From Streptomyces sp. NBC_01314 (GTDB taxonomy: Bacteria; Actinomycetota; Actinomycetes; Streptomycetales; Streptomycetaceae): a stretch of 64,000 bases of DNA. The stretch is from contig NZ_CP108394.1 in assembly GCF_041435215.1 (NCBI RefSeq), positions 9,982,001-10,046,000 of the forward strand, in the 5' to 3' direction. Numbering within the stretch: position 1 is the stretch's first letter; the number at the start of each line of letters is the position of its first letter. The notes beneath the pieces are model-generated. The model made no database searches and was not told the DNA's origin. It worked only from the letters and a program-made list of their open reading frames with translations. The position numbers and the translations under genes were made by a program. Of the stretch, positions 34,259-42,855 are shown one piece after another.

Positions 34259-34266
34259 AAGCGCTT
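34259..34266. promoter_or_regulatory. AAGCGCTT palindrome upstream of etfB
   Basis: AAGCGCTT is followed by GCTTAGC in the 204-bp leader region of the ETF operon. It resembles TetR- or LacI-type half-site arrangements seen near fatty-acid genes. The regulator is unknown. Confidence 0.3.
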
Positions 34267-34422
34267 GCTTAGCGGGCACGGAATGCGGGACCGTAGGTGT
34301 CGTACTGACGAGTAATATCTCGACCGGAGCGCAGGTCGCCCCGATCGGGATCGGCCGCTTCAGGCGCCTATGCTGCCTGGAAGAAGGCAGCCCGGAAATG
34401 ACGATGCAGTAGGAGAGCCGGC

Positions 34423-35208
34423 GTGAGCTTGAGGATCGTTGTCACTGTGAAGTACGTGCCCGACGCCACCGGCGACCGGCACTTCGCCGATGACCTGACC
34501 GTCGACCGTGACGACGTGGACGGCCTGCTCTCCGAGCTGGACGAGTACGCGGTCGAGCAGGCGCTGCAGATCGCCGACGAGGCCGACGACGCCGAGATCA
34601 CCGTGCTGACCGTTGGTCCGGAGGACGCCAAGGACGCGCTGCGCAAGGCGCTGTCGATGGGCGCGGACAAGGCAATCCACGTCGAGGACGACGACCTGCA
34701 CGGCACCGACGCCATCGGTACCTCGCTGGTGCTGGCGAAGGCGATCGAGAAGGCCGGCTACGACCTGGTGATCTCCGGCATGGCGTCCACGGACGGCACG
34801 ATGGGTGTCGTGCCGGCGCTGCTGGCCGAGCGTCTGGGTGTTCCGCAGGTCACGCTGCTCTCCGAGATCTCCGTCGAGGACGGCACGGTCAAGGGCCGCC
34901 GTGACGGCGACGCCGCCTCCGAGCAGCTCGAGGCCTCCCTCCCCGCGGTCGTGTCGGTCACCGACCAGTCGGGCGAGGCGCGTTACCCGTCCTTCAAGGG
35001 CATCATGGCGGCGAAGAAGAAGCCGGTTCAGGCGTGGGACCTGTCCGATCTCGACATCGAGGCGGACGAGGTCGGTCTGGAGGGTGCCTGGACGGCTGTC
35101 GCCTCCGCGACCGAGCGCCCGGCGCGCACCGCCGGCACGATCGTCAAGGACGAGGGCGAGGGCGGCAAGCAGCTCGCCGAGTTCCTCGCGGGCCAGAAGT
35201 TCATCTAG
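34423..35208 (+). CDS. etfB: Electron transfer flavoprotein beta subunit
   Basis: A 261-residue EtfB. V-V-T-V-K-Y-V-P-D at the N-terminus, D-E-Y-A-V-E-Q-A-L-Q-I-A and the A-x-x-x-x-T-D-G-T-M-G-V-V-P motif in the AMP-binding region are characteristic. It forms the ETF heterodimer that accepts electrons from acyl-CoA dehydrogenases and passes them to ETF:quinone oxidoreductase. GTG at 34423 follows AGGAGA. etfA is 88 bp downstream. Confidence 0.96.
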   Translation: MSLRIVVTVKYVPDATGDRHFADDLTVDRDDVDGLLSELDEYAVEQALQIADEADDAEITVLTVGPEDAKDALRKALSMGADKAIHVEDDDLHGTDAIGTSLVLAKAIEKAGYDLVISGMASTDGTMGVVPALLAERLGVPQVTLLSEISVEDGTVKGRRDGDAASEQLEASLPAVVSVTDQSGEARYPSFKGIMAAKKKPVQAWDLSDLDIEADEVGLEGAWTAVASATERPARTAGTIVKDEGEGGKQLAEFLAGQKFI

Positions 35209-35296
35209 GCCCAGCGGCCCGCCGCGGCCCGTGGGTCCGGCCGAGGCCCGACTCCCTTACCGCCCTTCAGACTTCGCAATCCGCAGGAGCATTCCC

Positions 35297-36259
35297 ATGG
35301 CTGAAGTTCTTGTCTACGTCGACCACGTGGACGGTGCCGTCCGCAAGCCCACCCTGGAGCTGCTGACCCTGGCCCGCCGCATCGGCGAGCCCGTCGCCGT
35401 CGCGCTCGGTGCCGGCGCCGCCGACACCGCCGCCGCCCTCGCCGAGCACGGCGCGGTGAAGGTCCTCACCCACGAGGCCGCCGAGTACGCCGACTACCTC
35501 GTCGTACCCAAGGTCGACGCGCTGCAGGCCGCCGTCGAGGCCGTCTCCCCGGCCGCCGTACTCGTCCCCTCCTCCGCCGAGGGCAAGGAGATCGCCGCCC
35601 GTCTCGCGGTGCGTATCGGCTCCGGCATCATCACCGACGCCATCGACCTGGAAGCCTCCGACGAGGGCCCGGTGGCCACCCAGTCGGTGTTCGCCGCCTC
35701 CTTCACCACCAAGACCCGTGTCTCCAAGGGCACCCCGGTCATCACGGTCAAGCCCAACTCCGCCGCCGTCGAGGCCGCCCCGGCCGCCGGTACGGTCGAG
35801 GCGCTCGCCGTGACGTTCGGCGCGCTGGCCACCGGCACCAAGGTCACCGGCCGCACCCCCCGCCAGTCCACCGGGCGTCCGGAGCTGACCGAGGCCGCGA
35901 TCGTCGTCTCCGGCGGCCGCGGCGTCAACGGCACCGAGAACTTCGCGATCATCGAGGCCCTCGCCGACTCCCTCGGCGCGGCCGTCGGCGCCTCCCGCGC
36001 CGCGGTGGACGCCGGCTGGTACCCGCACACCAACCAGGTCGGCCAGACCGGCAAGTCCGTCTCGCCGCAGCTGTACATCGCCAACGGCATCTCCGGCGCC
36101 ATCCAGCACCGCGCCGGCATGCAGACCTCGAAGACGATCGTGGCCGTCAACAAGGACGCCGAGGCTCCGATCTTCGACCTCGTCGACTACGGCGTCGTCG
36201 GCGACCTCTTCGACGTCGTCCCCCAGCTCACCGAGGAGATCAACACCCGCAAGGGCTGA
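35297..36259 (+). CDS. etfA: Electron transfer flavoprotein alpha subunit
   Basis: A 320-residue EtfA. The N-terminal domain starts A-E-V-L-V-Y-V-D-H. The C-terminal FAD domain has [35 protein letters not shown] and the N-K-D-A-E-A-P-I-F closing motif. It binds FAD and partners EtfB. ATG at 35297 follows AGGAG with 7 bases. A strong terminator closes the operon. Confidence 0.97.
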   Translation: MAEVLVYVDHVDGAVRKPTLELLTLARRIGEPVAVALGAGAADTAAALAEHGAVKVLTHEAAEYADYLVVPKVDALQAAVEAVSPAAVLVPSSAEGKEIAARLAVRIGSGIITDAIDLEASDEGPVATQSVFAASFTTKTRVSKGTPVITVKPNSAAVEAAPAAGTVEALAVTFGALATGTKVTGRTPRQSTGRPELTEAAIVVSGGRGVNGTENFAIIEALADSLGAAVGASRAAVDAGWYPHTNQVGQTGKSVSPQLYIANGISGAIQHRAGMQTSKTIVAVNKDAEAPIFDLVDYGVVGDLFDVVPQLTEEINTRKG

Positions 36260-36274
36260 GCCTCCTGACTCGTC

Positions 36275-36314
36275 CGAGGCCCCCGCGACCGCACGAACGG
36301 TCACGGGGGCCTCG
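36275..36314. terminator. 17-bp hairpin terminator between convergent genes
   Basis: Arms 36275-36291 and 36298-36314 (CGAGGCCCCCG core) pair with a single mismatch around CACGAA, ending etfA and, from the other strand, the EEP gene. Confidence 0.85.
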
Positions 36315-36316
36315 GC

Positions 36317-37222
36317 TCATCCTAGGGTCACCGAGGCCTGCACCGGCAGATGGTCGCTCGGGTACAGCCCGTCCACCGAGAAGGTGTTCATCGCCGCCCA
36401 GTGCGTGGTCACGCCGGGCGAGGTCAGGATCCAGTCGATGCGCCGGCCGTCGGGCTTGAGGTCCCGGTAACCGTGGTACGTCCCGTACGCCGGGCTGCGC
36501 GAGGCCGCCGCGTCCCAGGCGTCCACGAGCCCGTGGTCCAGCATCCGGTCGTACACCCGGTTGTCGTGGGCGGCCGCGTTGAAGTCACCGGTGACGATGA
36601 CCGGCAAAGACCGGTCCCACCCGGCGATCGTCTCGCCGATGAGCGCCGCGGAGCGTTCCCGCGCGTACTGGCTGACGCTGTCCAGATGGGTGTTGAGAAC
36701 GTAGAACTCCCGCCCCCCGTCGGCGAGATCGGCGAACTTGACCCAGGTCACCATGCGTAGCCAGTCCGCGTCCCAGGTGTTGGAGGCGATCGTGTACGGG
36801 GTGTCGGACAGCCAGAAGTGATCGAACTCGATCGGGTCGAGTCTGCGGGTGTCGTAGAAGACCGCCATGAACTCGTCCTTGCTGCCGCCCCCTCGGCCCG
36901 TGCCGATCCAGTCGTAGTGCCCGCCGAGATCCCTCTCGATCATGCGCAGCTGCTGGTACAGCCCCTCCTGGGTGCCGATGACGTGCGGTCGCTCGCGGCG
37001 CAGCAGCTCCCGCATCACCGGACGGCGCACGGCCCAGCGTGGTGTCCTGTCGACGACGGTCGCGAAGCGCACGTTGAACGTCATGACGTTCAGGGCGCCC
37101 GCGTACTCACCGGCGGTCGCCGGCTGCGACGAGCCCGCCGTGGTCAGCAGCGGCACGGCGATGGCGGCGGCCGCCGCGGACCTGAGTCCTTGGCGGCGCG
37201 TCACTCCGACCTCTTTCGGCAA
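36317..37222 (-). CDS. Secreted endonuclease/exonuclease/phosphatase family protein
   Basis: A 301-residue EEP-fold hydrolase. The N-terminus T-R-R-Q-G-L-R with a hydrophobic stretch to T-A-G resembles a Tat signal. Catalytic motifs: M-T-F-N-V-R-F, I-G-T-Q-E-G-L (metal Glu), L-N-T-H-L-D, V-T-G-D-F-N-A and Y-P-S-D-H-L-P-V (general base His). It probably hydrolyses phosphodiesters or phosphate esters extracellularly. TTG at 37222 follows GGGAGGAG with 6 bases; a GTG six codons later is an alternative that keeps the twin Arg. Confidence 0.88.
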   Translation of the reverse strand: MPKEVGVTRRQGLRSAAAAAIAVPLLTTAGSSQPATAGEYAGALNVMTFNVRFATVVDRTPRWAVRRPVMRELLRRERPHVIGTQEGLYQQLRMIERDLGGHYDWIGTGRGGGSKDEFMAVFYDTRRLDPIEFDHFWLSDTPYTIASNTWDADWLRMVTWVKFADLADGGREFYVLNTHLDSVSQYARERSAALIGETIAGWDRSLPVIVTGDFNAAAHDNRVYDRMLDHGLVDAWDAAASRSPAYGTYHGYRDLKPDGRRIDWILTSPGVTTHWAAMNTFSVDGLYPSDHLPVQASVTLG

Positions 37223-37335
37223 CGCGATCTCCTCCCTTTGGGGTCAGGATGAACCTTGCCCGATGAATACGGAAGAAGAGGGCGGGTCAGCAGTGACCAG
37301 GGGGAAAGCATGGGCAATCCCACTTCGAGACAGTA

Positions 37336-37365
37336 TTGACCGGGGTGAAGATCGGCGCTTAGCTT
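37336..37365 (+). promoter_or_regulatory. Promoter of the HpcH-like aldolase gene
   Basis: TTGACC (37336-37341) and TAGCTT (37360-37365) are 18 bp apart. The predicted transcription start, about 37372, is just upstream of the palindrome at 37384. Confidence 0.6.
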
Positions 37366-37383
37366 CGATATACGGATTTTTGA

Positions 37384-37398
37384 TTCCGCAGTGCGGAA
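37384..37398. promoter_or_regulatory. Palindromic operator, IclR-like
   Basis: TTCCGCA-G-TGCGGAA is a perfect 15-bp palindrome between the predicted transcription start and the aldolase ribosome binding site, ideal for repression by roadblock. TTCCG/CGGAA half-sites resemble IclR-family sites such as those of glyoxylate/allantoin pathways. No IclR gene is in the window, so a distant regulator is implied. Confidence 0.6.
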
Positions 37399-37413
37399 AA
37401 TGGAGGGTGTTGA

Positions 37414-38721
37414 ATGGGGCAGGGCCGGCAGGAGAACGTGGCGACGAGTCTCGCGGGCGCCGTCAGCGAGGAGATCAGCGCCTCCCTCGCCCCCGTCGAC
37501 GCGGAGCTGGAGCGCCGCTATCCGGGTGACCCGGGCACCCGCCAGCCCGTGCACACCGTCTACGTGCCCGGTGACGTCTTCGCCGCCGACACCCTCCGCA
37601 CCTGGGGCGACCGGGCCCTCGCCGCCCTCGACGAGCACGCGCCCGACGCCGCCTCCTTCGCCGCCGTCCTCGGCCTCGGCGACGATCTCGCCGGGCCCGT
37701 GTACGACCGCGTCCGCGCCAAGCTGGAGCGCGAGCCGATCGAAGACCTCCGCGTCGACTTCGAGGACGGCTACGGGCCGCGTCCGGACGCGGAGGAGGAC
37801 GAGGCCGCCGCCCGCGCCGCCCGGCTGATCGCGGAGGCGTACGCCAAGGGCACGGCGGCCCCGTACATGGGCATCCGTACGAAGTGCATGGAGGCGCCGG
37901 TCCGCGACCGGGGCATCCGCACCCTCGACATCTTCCTCACCGGTCTGCTGGAGGCCGGCGGCCTGCCCGACGGGCTCGTCCTGACCCTGCCCAAGGTGAC
38001 GTACGCCGAGCAGGTCACCGCCATGGTCCGGCTCCTCGAAGCCTTCGAGAAGGCGCGTGGTCTGGAGCCCGGCCGGATCGGCTTCGAGATCCAGATCGAG
38101 ACCAGCCAGTCCATCCTCGCCGCCGACGGCACCGCCACCGTCGCCCGCATGATCGGCGCCTCCGAGGGCCGCGCGACCGGCCTGCACTACGGCACCTTCG
38201 ACTACAGCGCCTGCCTCGGCGTCTCCGCCGCCCACCAGGCCAGCGACCACCCCGCCGCCGACCACGCCAAGGCGATCATGCAGGTCGCCGCGGCCGGCAC
38301 CGGCGTACGCGTCTCGGACGGCTCCACCAACGTCCTGCCGGTCGGCCCGACCCAGAAGGTCCACGACGCCTGGCGACTGCACTACGGCCTCACCCGGCGC
38401 GCCCTCGCCCGCGCCTACTACCAGGGCTGGGACATGCACCCCGGCCACATCCCCACCCGCTACGCGGCCGTCTTCGCCTTCTACCGCGAGGGCTACGCAC
38501 AGGCCGCAGCCCGTCTCTCCCGCTACGCCAACCGGGCCGGCGGCGACGTGATGGACGAGCCCGCGACGGCCAAGGCCCTCAGTGGCTATCTCCTGCGGGG
38601 CCTCGACTGCGGCGCCCTCGACATCGACGAGGTGTCCGGGGCGACCGGTCTGGCCCGCGCCGATCTGGAGGGCTTCGCGGCGCCCCGCCGGGCGGATCCG
38701 GCGATCTCCTCCGGCCAGTAG
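37414..38721 (+). CDS. DUF6986, HpcH/HpaI aldolase/citrate-lyase-like protein
   Basis: A 435-residue TIM-barrel protein. L-R-V-D-F-E-D-G-Y-G-P-R carries the acidic metal motif, G-I-R-T-K-C-M-E follows, and G-F-E-I-Q-I-E-T-S-Q-S-I-L-A holds the catalytic Glu region typical of HpcH/HpaI and malate-synthase-like enzymes. It should perform an aldol or Claisen C-C cleavage or condensation. ATG at 37414 follows GGAGGG. It has its own promoter and a candidate operator, and is divergent from the EEP gene. Confidence 0.85.
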   Translation: MGQGRQENVATSLAGAVSEEISASLAPVDAELERRYPGDPGTRQPVHTVYVPGDVFAADTLRTWGDRALAALDEHAPDAASFAAVLGLGDDLAGPVYDRVRAKLEREPIEDLRVDFEDGYGPRPDAEEDEAAARAARLIAEAYAKGTAAPYMGIRTKCMEAPVRDRGIRTLDIFLTGLLEAGGLPDGLVLTLPKVTYAEQVTAMVRLLEAFEKARGLEPGRIGFEIQIETSQSILAADGTATVARMIGASEGRATGLHYGTFDYSACLGVSAAHQASDHPAADHAKAIMQVAAAGTGVRVSDGSTNVLPVGPTQKVHDAWRLHYGLTRRALARAYYQGWDMHPGHIPTRYAAVFAFYREGYAQAAARLSRYANRAGGDVMDEPATAKALSGYLLRGLDCGALDIDEVSGATGLARADLEGFAAPRRADPAISSGQ

Positions 38722-38845
38722 GCGGGTGGGCCGGACGGCGGACAAGTAGCGGTCCTGTGACAGCCGTTGCCGCCGGTCCGGGGCGCCCCCGCCCACGGCT
38801 TAGGCTGTACGCCATTCGTCGGTGTGTCACAGGAACGAGGCGCGG

Positions 38846-40735
38846 GTGTCTTCGGGGGCGAACGGACAGACGGACGGTGCCGGGCGGGTTCTCGCCGGGC
38901 GGTACCGGGTCGTGGAGCAGCTCGGACGCGGCGGCATGGGCGTCGTCTGGCGGGCCGTGGACGAGGTGCTCCACCGCGAGGTCGCCCTCAAGGAGCTGCG
39001 CACCTTCACGGACGCGGGCGCGCCCGAGCTGGCCGACCTCGGTCTGCGGATGCAGCGCGAGGCGCGGGCCGCCGCTCGCGTCCGGCACCCCGGAGTCGTC
39101 GCCGTGCACGACGTGGCCGAGATCGACGGACGCCCGCTGATCGTCATGGAGCTGGTCGACGGACCGTCCCTCGACGACGTCCTGCGCGACCGGGGCCTAC
39201 TCGACCCGCGCGAGGCGGCCGGCATCGGCGCCAAGGTCATGGACGCCCTCGCCGCCGCCCACCGGGTCGGCGTACTGCACCGCGACGTCAAGCCCGGCAA
39301 CATCCTCCTGGACCGCTCGGGCCGCGTCGTCCTCACCGACTTCGGCATCGCCACGATGGAGGACCCGGGCGACGGCTCCGCCACCCACCTCACCCGCAGC
39401 GGCGAACTCGTCGGCTCCCTCGACTACCTGGCCCCCGAACGCGCCCAGGGCAACGACCCCGGCCCCGCCTCCGACGTCTGGGCACTCGGCGCCACCCTGT
39501 ACGCGGCCGTCGAGGGCGCCTCCCCGTTCCGGCGTACGTCGACCTGGTCGACGCTCACCGCGATCGTGGCCGACCCGCTGCCCGAACCCCGGCGGGCCGG
39601 ACCGCTCGGACCCGTCCTGCGACAGCTGATGGACAAGCGCCCGGAGCACCGCCCGGACGCCGACCGGGCCCGTGAACTGCTGGAGGCCGTGGCCGCCGGG
39701 GGAACGCCCGACGTCCCGACCGAGGGGCAGGGCGGCGGTGGTCCGGCACCTCGGCCGAGGGCGGAGACCGAACGGAGCGTTCCGTCGGTGCCACCGGGCT
39801 TCGGACCGCCGACGACGGGCGTGGCGGCCGACGGGACGGGCGCCGGATTCGGCGGGACGGGTGAGGGAGGTGGGTTCGGCTCGACGGGCCCGACCCCCGG
39901 CTTCGGGCCGCCGCAGCCGGTCCCGGCACCCGGCACGGGGGCGTCCTCGGAGGTCGGCGGGTCCGGCGCGGGCGCGCCGCAGGCACCGGTCCCCGCTTCG
40001 GGACCCGTCACCACCGTGTCCTCGACCGACAGCGGCCGTCCCCGCAAGGGCCGCGCCCTCCTGGCCGCCGTGGCCGTCGCCGTCGTGCTCGCCGCCTCGG
40101 GCATCACCGTCGCGCTGCTCACCGGGGACGACGACGCGGAGACGGGCGCCCGTCCCTCGGCCACCGGATCGAGCGGCGGCACACCCTCCCCGGGCCGCAG
40201 CAGAGGCACGGTCGACCTCACCGACGACTCCGACGCGAAGGAGGAGGGGAAGGACCGCAAGAAGTCCCCGAGCCCGAGCGAGAAGGCCGAGGAGGACGAG
40301 ACCGAGGCGTCCGCCTCCCCGTCGAAGAACGCGAGCGGCGGCACCACCGGCGGCGGCTCAGGGGGTTCGGACACCACGGACGGCGGCTCCACGAGCGGGG
40401 GCACGAGCGGGGGCACGACCGGCGGGACGACCGGAGGGTCGACCGAGGAGGAACCGGTCTGCCATTCGATCGGCGGCGGCAAGTACAACTGCACGGTCTG
40501 GACCACCGCCAAGTCCTACACCGCCGCCGGCACCGAGGTCGGCGTCCTCAACCAGGGCACCAACTACTTCTACTGCCAGCAGAACCTGGGCCGCCGCGAG
40601 ACCTCCGGCGAGTGGACCAACGTGTGGTGGGCCAAGACCGACGACGACAGCGGCAACACCGGAGTCTTCGTCAGCGACGTCTACATCCAGGGAGGCGACA
40701 ACGACGCCCCGGTGCCCGGCCTCCCGGTCTGCTGA
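38846..40735 (+). CDS. PknB-like membrane serine/threonine kinase
   Basis: A 629-residue receptor-type kinase. The kinase domain is about 20-285, with G-R-G-G-M-G-V-V-W, Lys49, H145-R-D-V-K-P-G-N and D165-F-G. A Pro/Gly-rich juxtamembrane linker spans about 290-400, with one TM at 404-425. The external part is a low-complexity Ser/Gly/Thr stalk to about 535 followed by a compact C-terminal domain with four Cys, resembling an SH3-like fold rather than PASTA repeats. GTG at 38846 follows GAGG. The external domain may sense an envelope ligand. Confidence 0.92.
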   Translation: MSSGANGQTDGAGRVLAGRYRVVEQLGRGGMGVVWRAVDEVLHREVALKELRTFTDAGAPELADLGLRMQREARAAARVRHPGVVAVHDVAEIDGRPLIVMELVDGPSLDDVLRDRGLLDPREAAGIGAKVMDALAAAHRVGVLHRDVKPGNILLDRSGRVVLTDFGIATMEDPGDGSATHLTRSGELVGSLDYLAPERAQGNDPGPASDVWALGATLYAAVEGASPFRRTSTWSTLTAIVADPLPEPRRAGPLGPVLRQLMDKRPEHRPDADRARELLEAVAAGGTPDVPTEGQGGGGPAPRPRAETERSVPSVPPGFGPPTTGVAADGTGAGFGGTGEGGGFGSTGPTPGFGPPQPVPAPGTGASSEVGGSGAGAPQAPVPASGPVTTVSSTDSGRPRKGRALLAAVAVAVVLAASGITVALLTGDDDAETGARPSATGSSGGTPSPGRSRGTVDLTDDSDAKEEGKDRKKSPSPSEKAEEDETEASASPSKNASGGTTGGGSGGSDTTDGGSTSGGTSGGTTGGTTGGSTEEEPVCHSIGGGKYNCTVWTTAKSYTAAGTEVGVLNQGTNYFYCQQNLGRRETSGEWTNVWWAKTDDDSGNTGVFVSDVYIQGGDNDAPVPGLPVC

Positions 40736-40782
40736 GGCCGGGCCGCGCCGGCAGCGGCCCTCCCCGCCGTGCCGCGGCGAAT

Positions 40783-41550
40783 CTACGCCCGGGGGTGCGG
40801 CCGTACGTACTGCTCCAGACCCGACACCGTCGTCCACCTCTGCTCGGCGAACAGCTCCCTGCCCCTCAGGCACAGCCCCCGGTCACCGCGCGCCCGGGCG
40901 CAGAACTCGTCGGGGGTGGTGCCGAACAGTTCACGCAACTCGGCCGACGAGGCGAGGAGTTCGGCGATGAGCGGGCGCTGCCGGCCCGGGTGGGCGCGCG
41001 GGCCGGGGCCGCCGTCGCGCAGAACGCCCCACCGGTTGACGTAGATCCAGGCGTGGTCGAGGAGGTCGCCCGACTCCAGCTCGACACGGAAGTCTGCGGC
41101 GGGCAGGGCAGCCCGCTGGAAGTTGCCGGTCGGTGAGTCGACGCCCTCGCTCGCGTCGACCACGGCGAGCTGCGCCTCGTCGAGCCAGGTGAGGAACAGT
41201 TCGCTGGTGGAGCCGGGGGAGCGGAACGGCGACGCGGACAGATAGCCGAGCAGGCTGACATGGGCGGAGACACCGATCCCGATGCCCGTGACCCTGGCCT
41301 TGACCATGGGGACCCGGCACTCGACACCGCGCTCGGCCATCTTGTGGACGAGCTGCGCGGGGCAGGCGTTGGAGCCGACCGAGAGGACGGGCACCCGGTC
41401 CTCGAAGACGAGCGTGTCCAGCGGCAGCATCCGGTTGCCGTCCAAGAGCGCGGACTCGGCGGGCCACGCGCCCGGATAGCTCAGCGGGTCCTCGCGCGGA
41501 GCCACGGCGAGGCCGAGCGCTTCGAGCGTACGGGGATCGGAGGCTGTCAA
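40783..41550 (-). CDS. Uncharacterised protein, weak gamma-glutamylcyclotransferase-like motif
   Basis: A 255-residue soluble protein. V-L-S-V-G-S-N-A-C-P-A-Q-L is reminiscent of the Y-G-S-N-x-x-P-x-x-L phosphate loop of gamma-glutamylcyclotransferases, but the rest shows no clear match. The TTG start lies 3 bp after the LacI stop on the same strand, suggesting coupled translation. The start is uncertain; internal GTG codons exist. No function can be assigned with confidence. Confidence 0.65.
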   Translation of the reverse strand: MTASDPRTLEALGLAVAPREDPLSYPGAWPAESALLDGNRMLPLDTLVFEDRVPVLSVGSNACPAQLVHKMAERGVECRVPMVKARVTGIGIGVSAHVSLLGYLSASPFRSPGSTSELFLTWLDEAQLAVVDASEGVDSPTGNFQRAALPAADFRVELESGDLLDHAWIYVNRWGVLRDGGPGPRAHPGRQRPLIAELLASSAELRELFGTTPDEFCARARGDRGLCLRGRELFAEQRWTTVSGLEQYVRPHPRA

Positions 41551-41553
41551 GGG

Positions 41554-42603
41554 TCAGTCCGCGGGCGGGAGTTCGCCCGAGCCGCGGGCGATCAGCCGGG
41601 TCGGCAGCTCGATGCGCTCCGGGGCGACGAGGGAGCCGTCCAGCTGCTGGAAGAGACGTTCGGCGGCGGTGCGGCCCAGCCGGGCGGGGTCCTGGGCGAC
41701 GACCGTGATGCCCGGCCGGAGCAGATCGGCCAGCTCGAAGTCGTCGAAGCCGACGACGGCGACCGGACGGGTGTGCTCGGCGAGGACGCGCACGGCCGTC
41801 ACCGTGACCCGGTTGTTGCCCGCGAAGACCGCCGTGACGGGCGACGGGCCGGACAGCATCTCCTCGGCCGCCCTGCGGACCCGCTCGGGATCGGTGACGC
41901 CCAGGGACATCCACGCGTCCTCGACCTGGATGCCGGCGTCCTCCATGGCCGCCCGGTAACCGCGCAGCCGCTCGGCGGCGGTGTGGATGCGGGGCATGTC
42001 GCCGATGAAGCCGATGCGGCGGTGGCCGTGGGCGACGAGGTGGGCGACGCCGTCGCGGGCCCCGCCGAAGTTGTCCGACAGCACGACGTCGGCGTCGATC
42101 CGCCCGGCCGGGCGGTCCACGAACACCGTGGCGACGCCCGCCCTGATCTCGGGTTCCAGATACCGGTGGTCGTCACCGGCCGGAATGATCACGAGCCCGT
42201 CGACGCGGCGGGCGCACAGCGCCAGCGCCAGCTCCTGCTCGCGGTCCGGGTCCTCCGCGCTGGACCCGTTGATCAGCAGCGAGCCGTGGGCGCGGGACAC
42301 CTCCTCCACCGCCCGGCTGAGGGGACCGTAGAACGGGTCGGCGAGGTCCTCCAGGACCAGGCCGATGGTGGCCGTGCTGCCCTTGCGCAGCACCCGCGCG
42401 CTGTCATTGCGCCGGAAGCCGAGCGCCTCGATCGCCTCCTGGACGCGGCGCTCGGTGTCCGGGGTGACACCCGGTTCGCCGTTCACCACCCGGGAGACCG
42501 TCTTCAGACCCACCCCGGCCCGGGCCGCGACGTCCTTCATCGTGGGACGGTTGCCGTAGCGGTTCTCGGGGCGGCGGGCGATGCCGTTGGCGGTCTCGGG
42601 CAC
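41554..42603 (-). CDS. LacI-family transcriptional regulator
   Basis: A 349-residue repressor. The HTH M-K-D-V-A-A-R-A-G-V-G-L-K-T-V-S-R-V-V-N-G is at about 22-42, the hinge follows, and a periplasmic-binding-protein-like sugar domain spans about 70-345. I chose GTG at 42603; a TTG nine codons earlier is possible. It is divergent from a ROK kinase and a perfect LacI operator lies in the gap, so it probably represses that kinase gene and itself until a sugar or sugar phosphate binds. Confidence 0.92.
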   Translation of the reverse strand: MPETANGIARRPENRYGNRPTMKDVAARAGVGLKTVSRVVNGEPGVTPDTERRVQEAIEALGFRRNDSARVLRKGSTATIGLVLEDLADPFYGPLSRAVEEVSRAHGSLLINGSSAEDPDREQELALALCARRVDGLVIIPAGDDHRYLEPEIRAGVATVFVDRPAGRIDADVVLSDNFGGARDGVAHLVAHGHRRIGFIGDMPRIHTAAERLRGYRAAMEDAGIQVEDAWMSLGVTDPERVRRAAEEMLSGPSPVTAVFAGNNRVTVTAVRVLAEHTRPVAVVGFDDFELADLLRPGITVVAQDPARLGRTAAERLFQQLDGSLVAPERIELPTRLIARGSGELPPAD

Positions 42604-42699
42604 TATGCGCTGTCCTGTCCTGTCGTCCAAGGGTGTGGCCGGTGGTGCCGTGTCGGAATTGTGTGGCTGTTGAGGATGTGCCGTCGAGCATAGAGCCTG

Positions 42700-42711
42700 G
42701 ACAACGTTGTC
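42700..42711. promoter_or_regulatory. LacI-type operator
   Basis: GACAACGTTGTC is a perfect 12-bp palindrome with the central CG typical of LacI-family sites, flanked by TG and AC. It lies between the divergent LacI and ROK genes, 97 bp from the LacI start and 145 bp from the ROK start. Confidence 0.75.
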
Positions 42712-42855
42712 ACGGCCGGGAGAGACTGTCTATCGCATTCTCTGGCCGGCGCCCCCCACCAGGCGAGCGTCGTGCTGCCAGTTTCCGGCCGGAGATCCGG
42801 GCGCCGCTCTGTTCGGGCGCCCGGTAGGAGACTCGCAGCGGGAGAACTGACACTG

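Noticed and set aside
34372..34392. Six-base hairpin in the etfB leader as a riboswitch
   Set aside because: Too short and without any conserved aptamer sequence.
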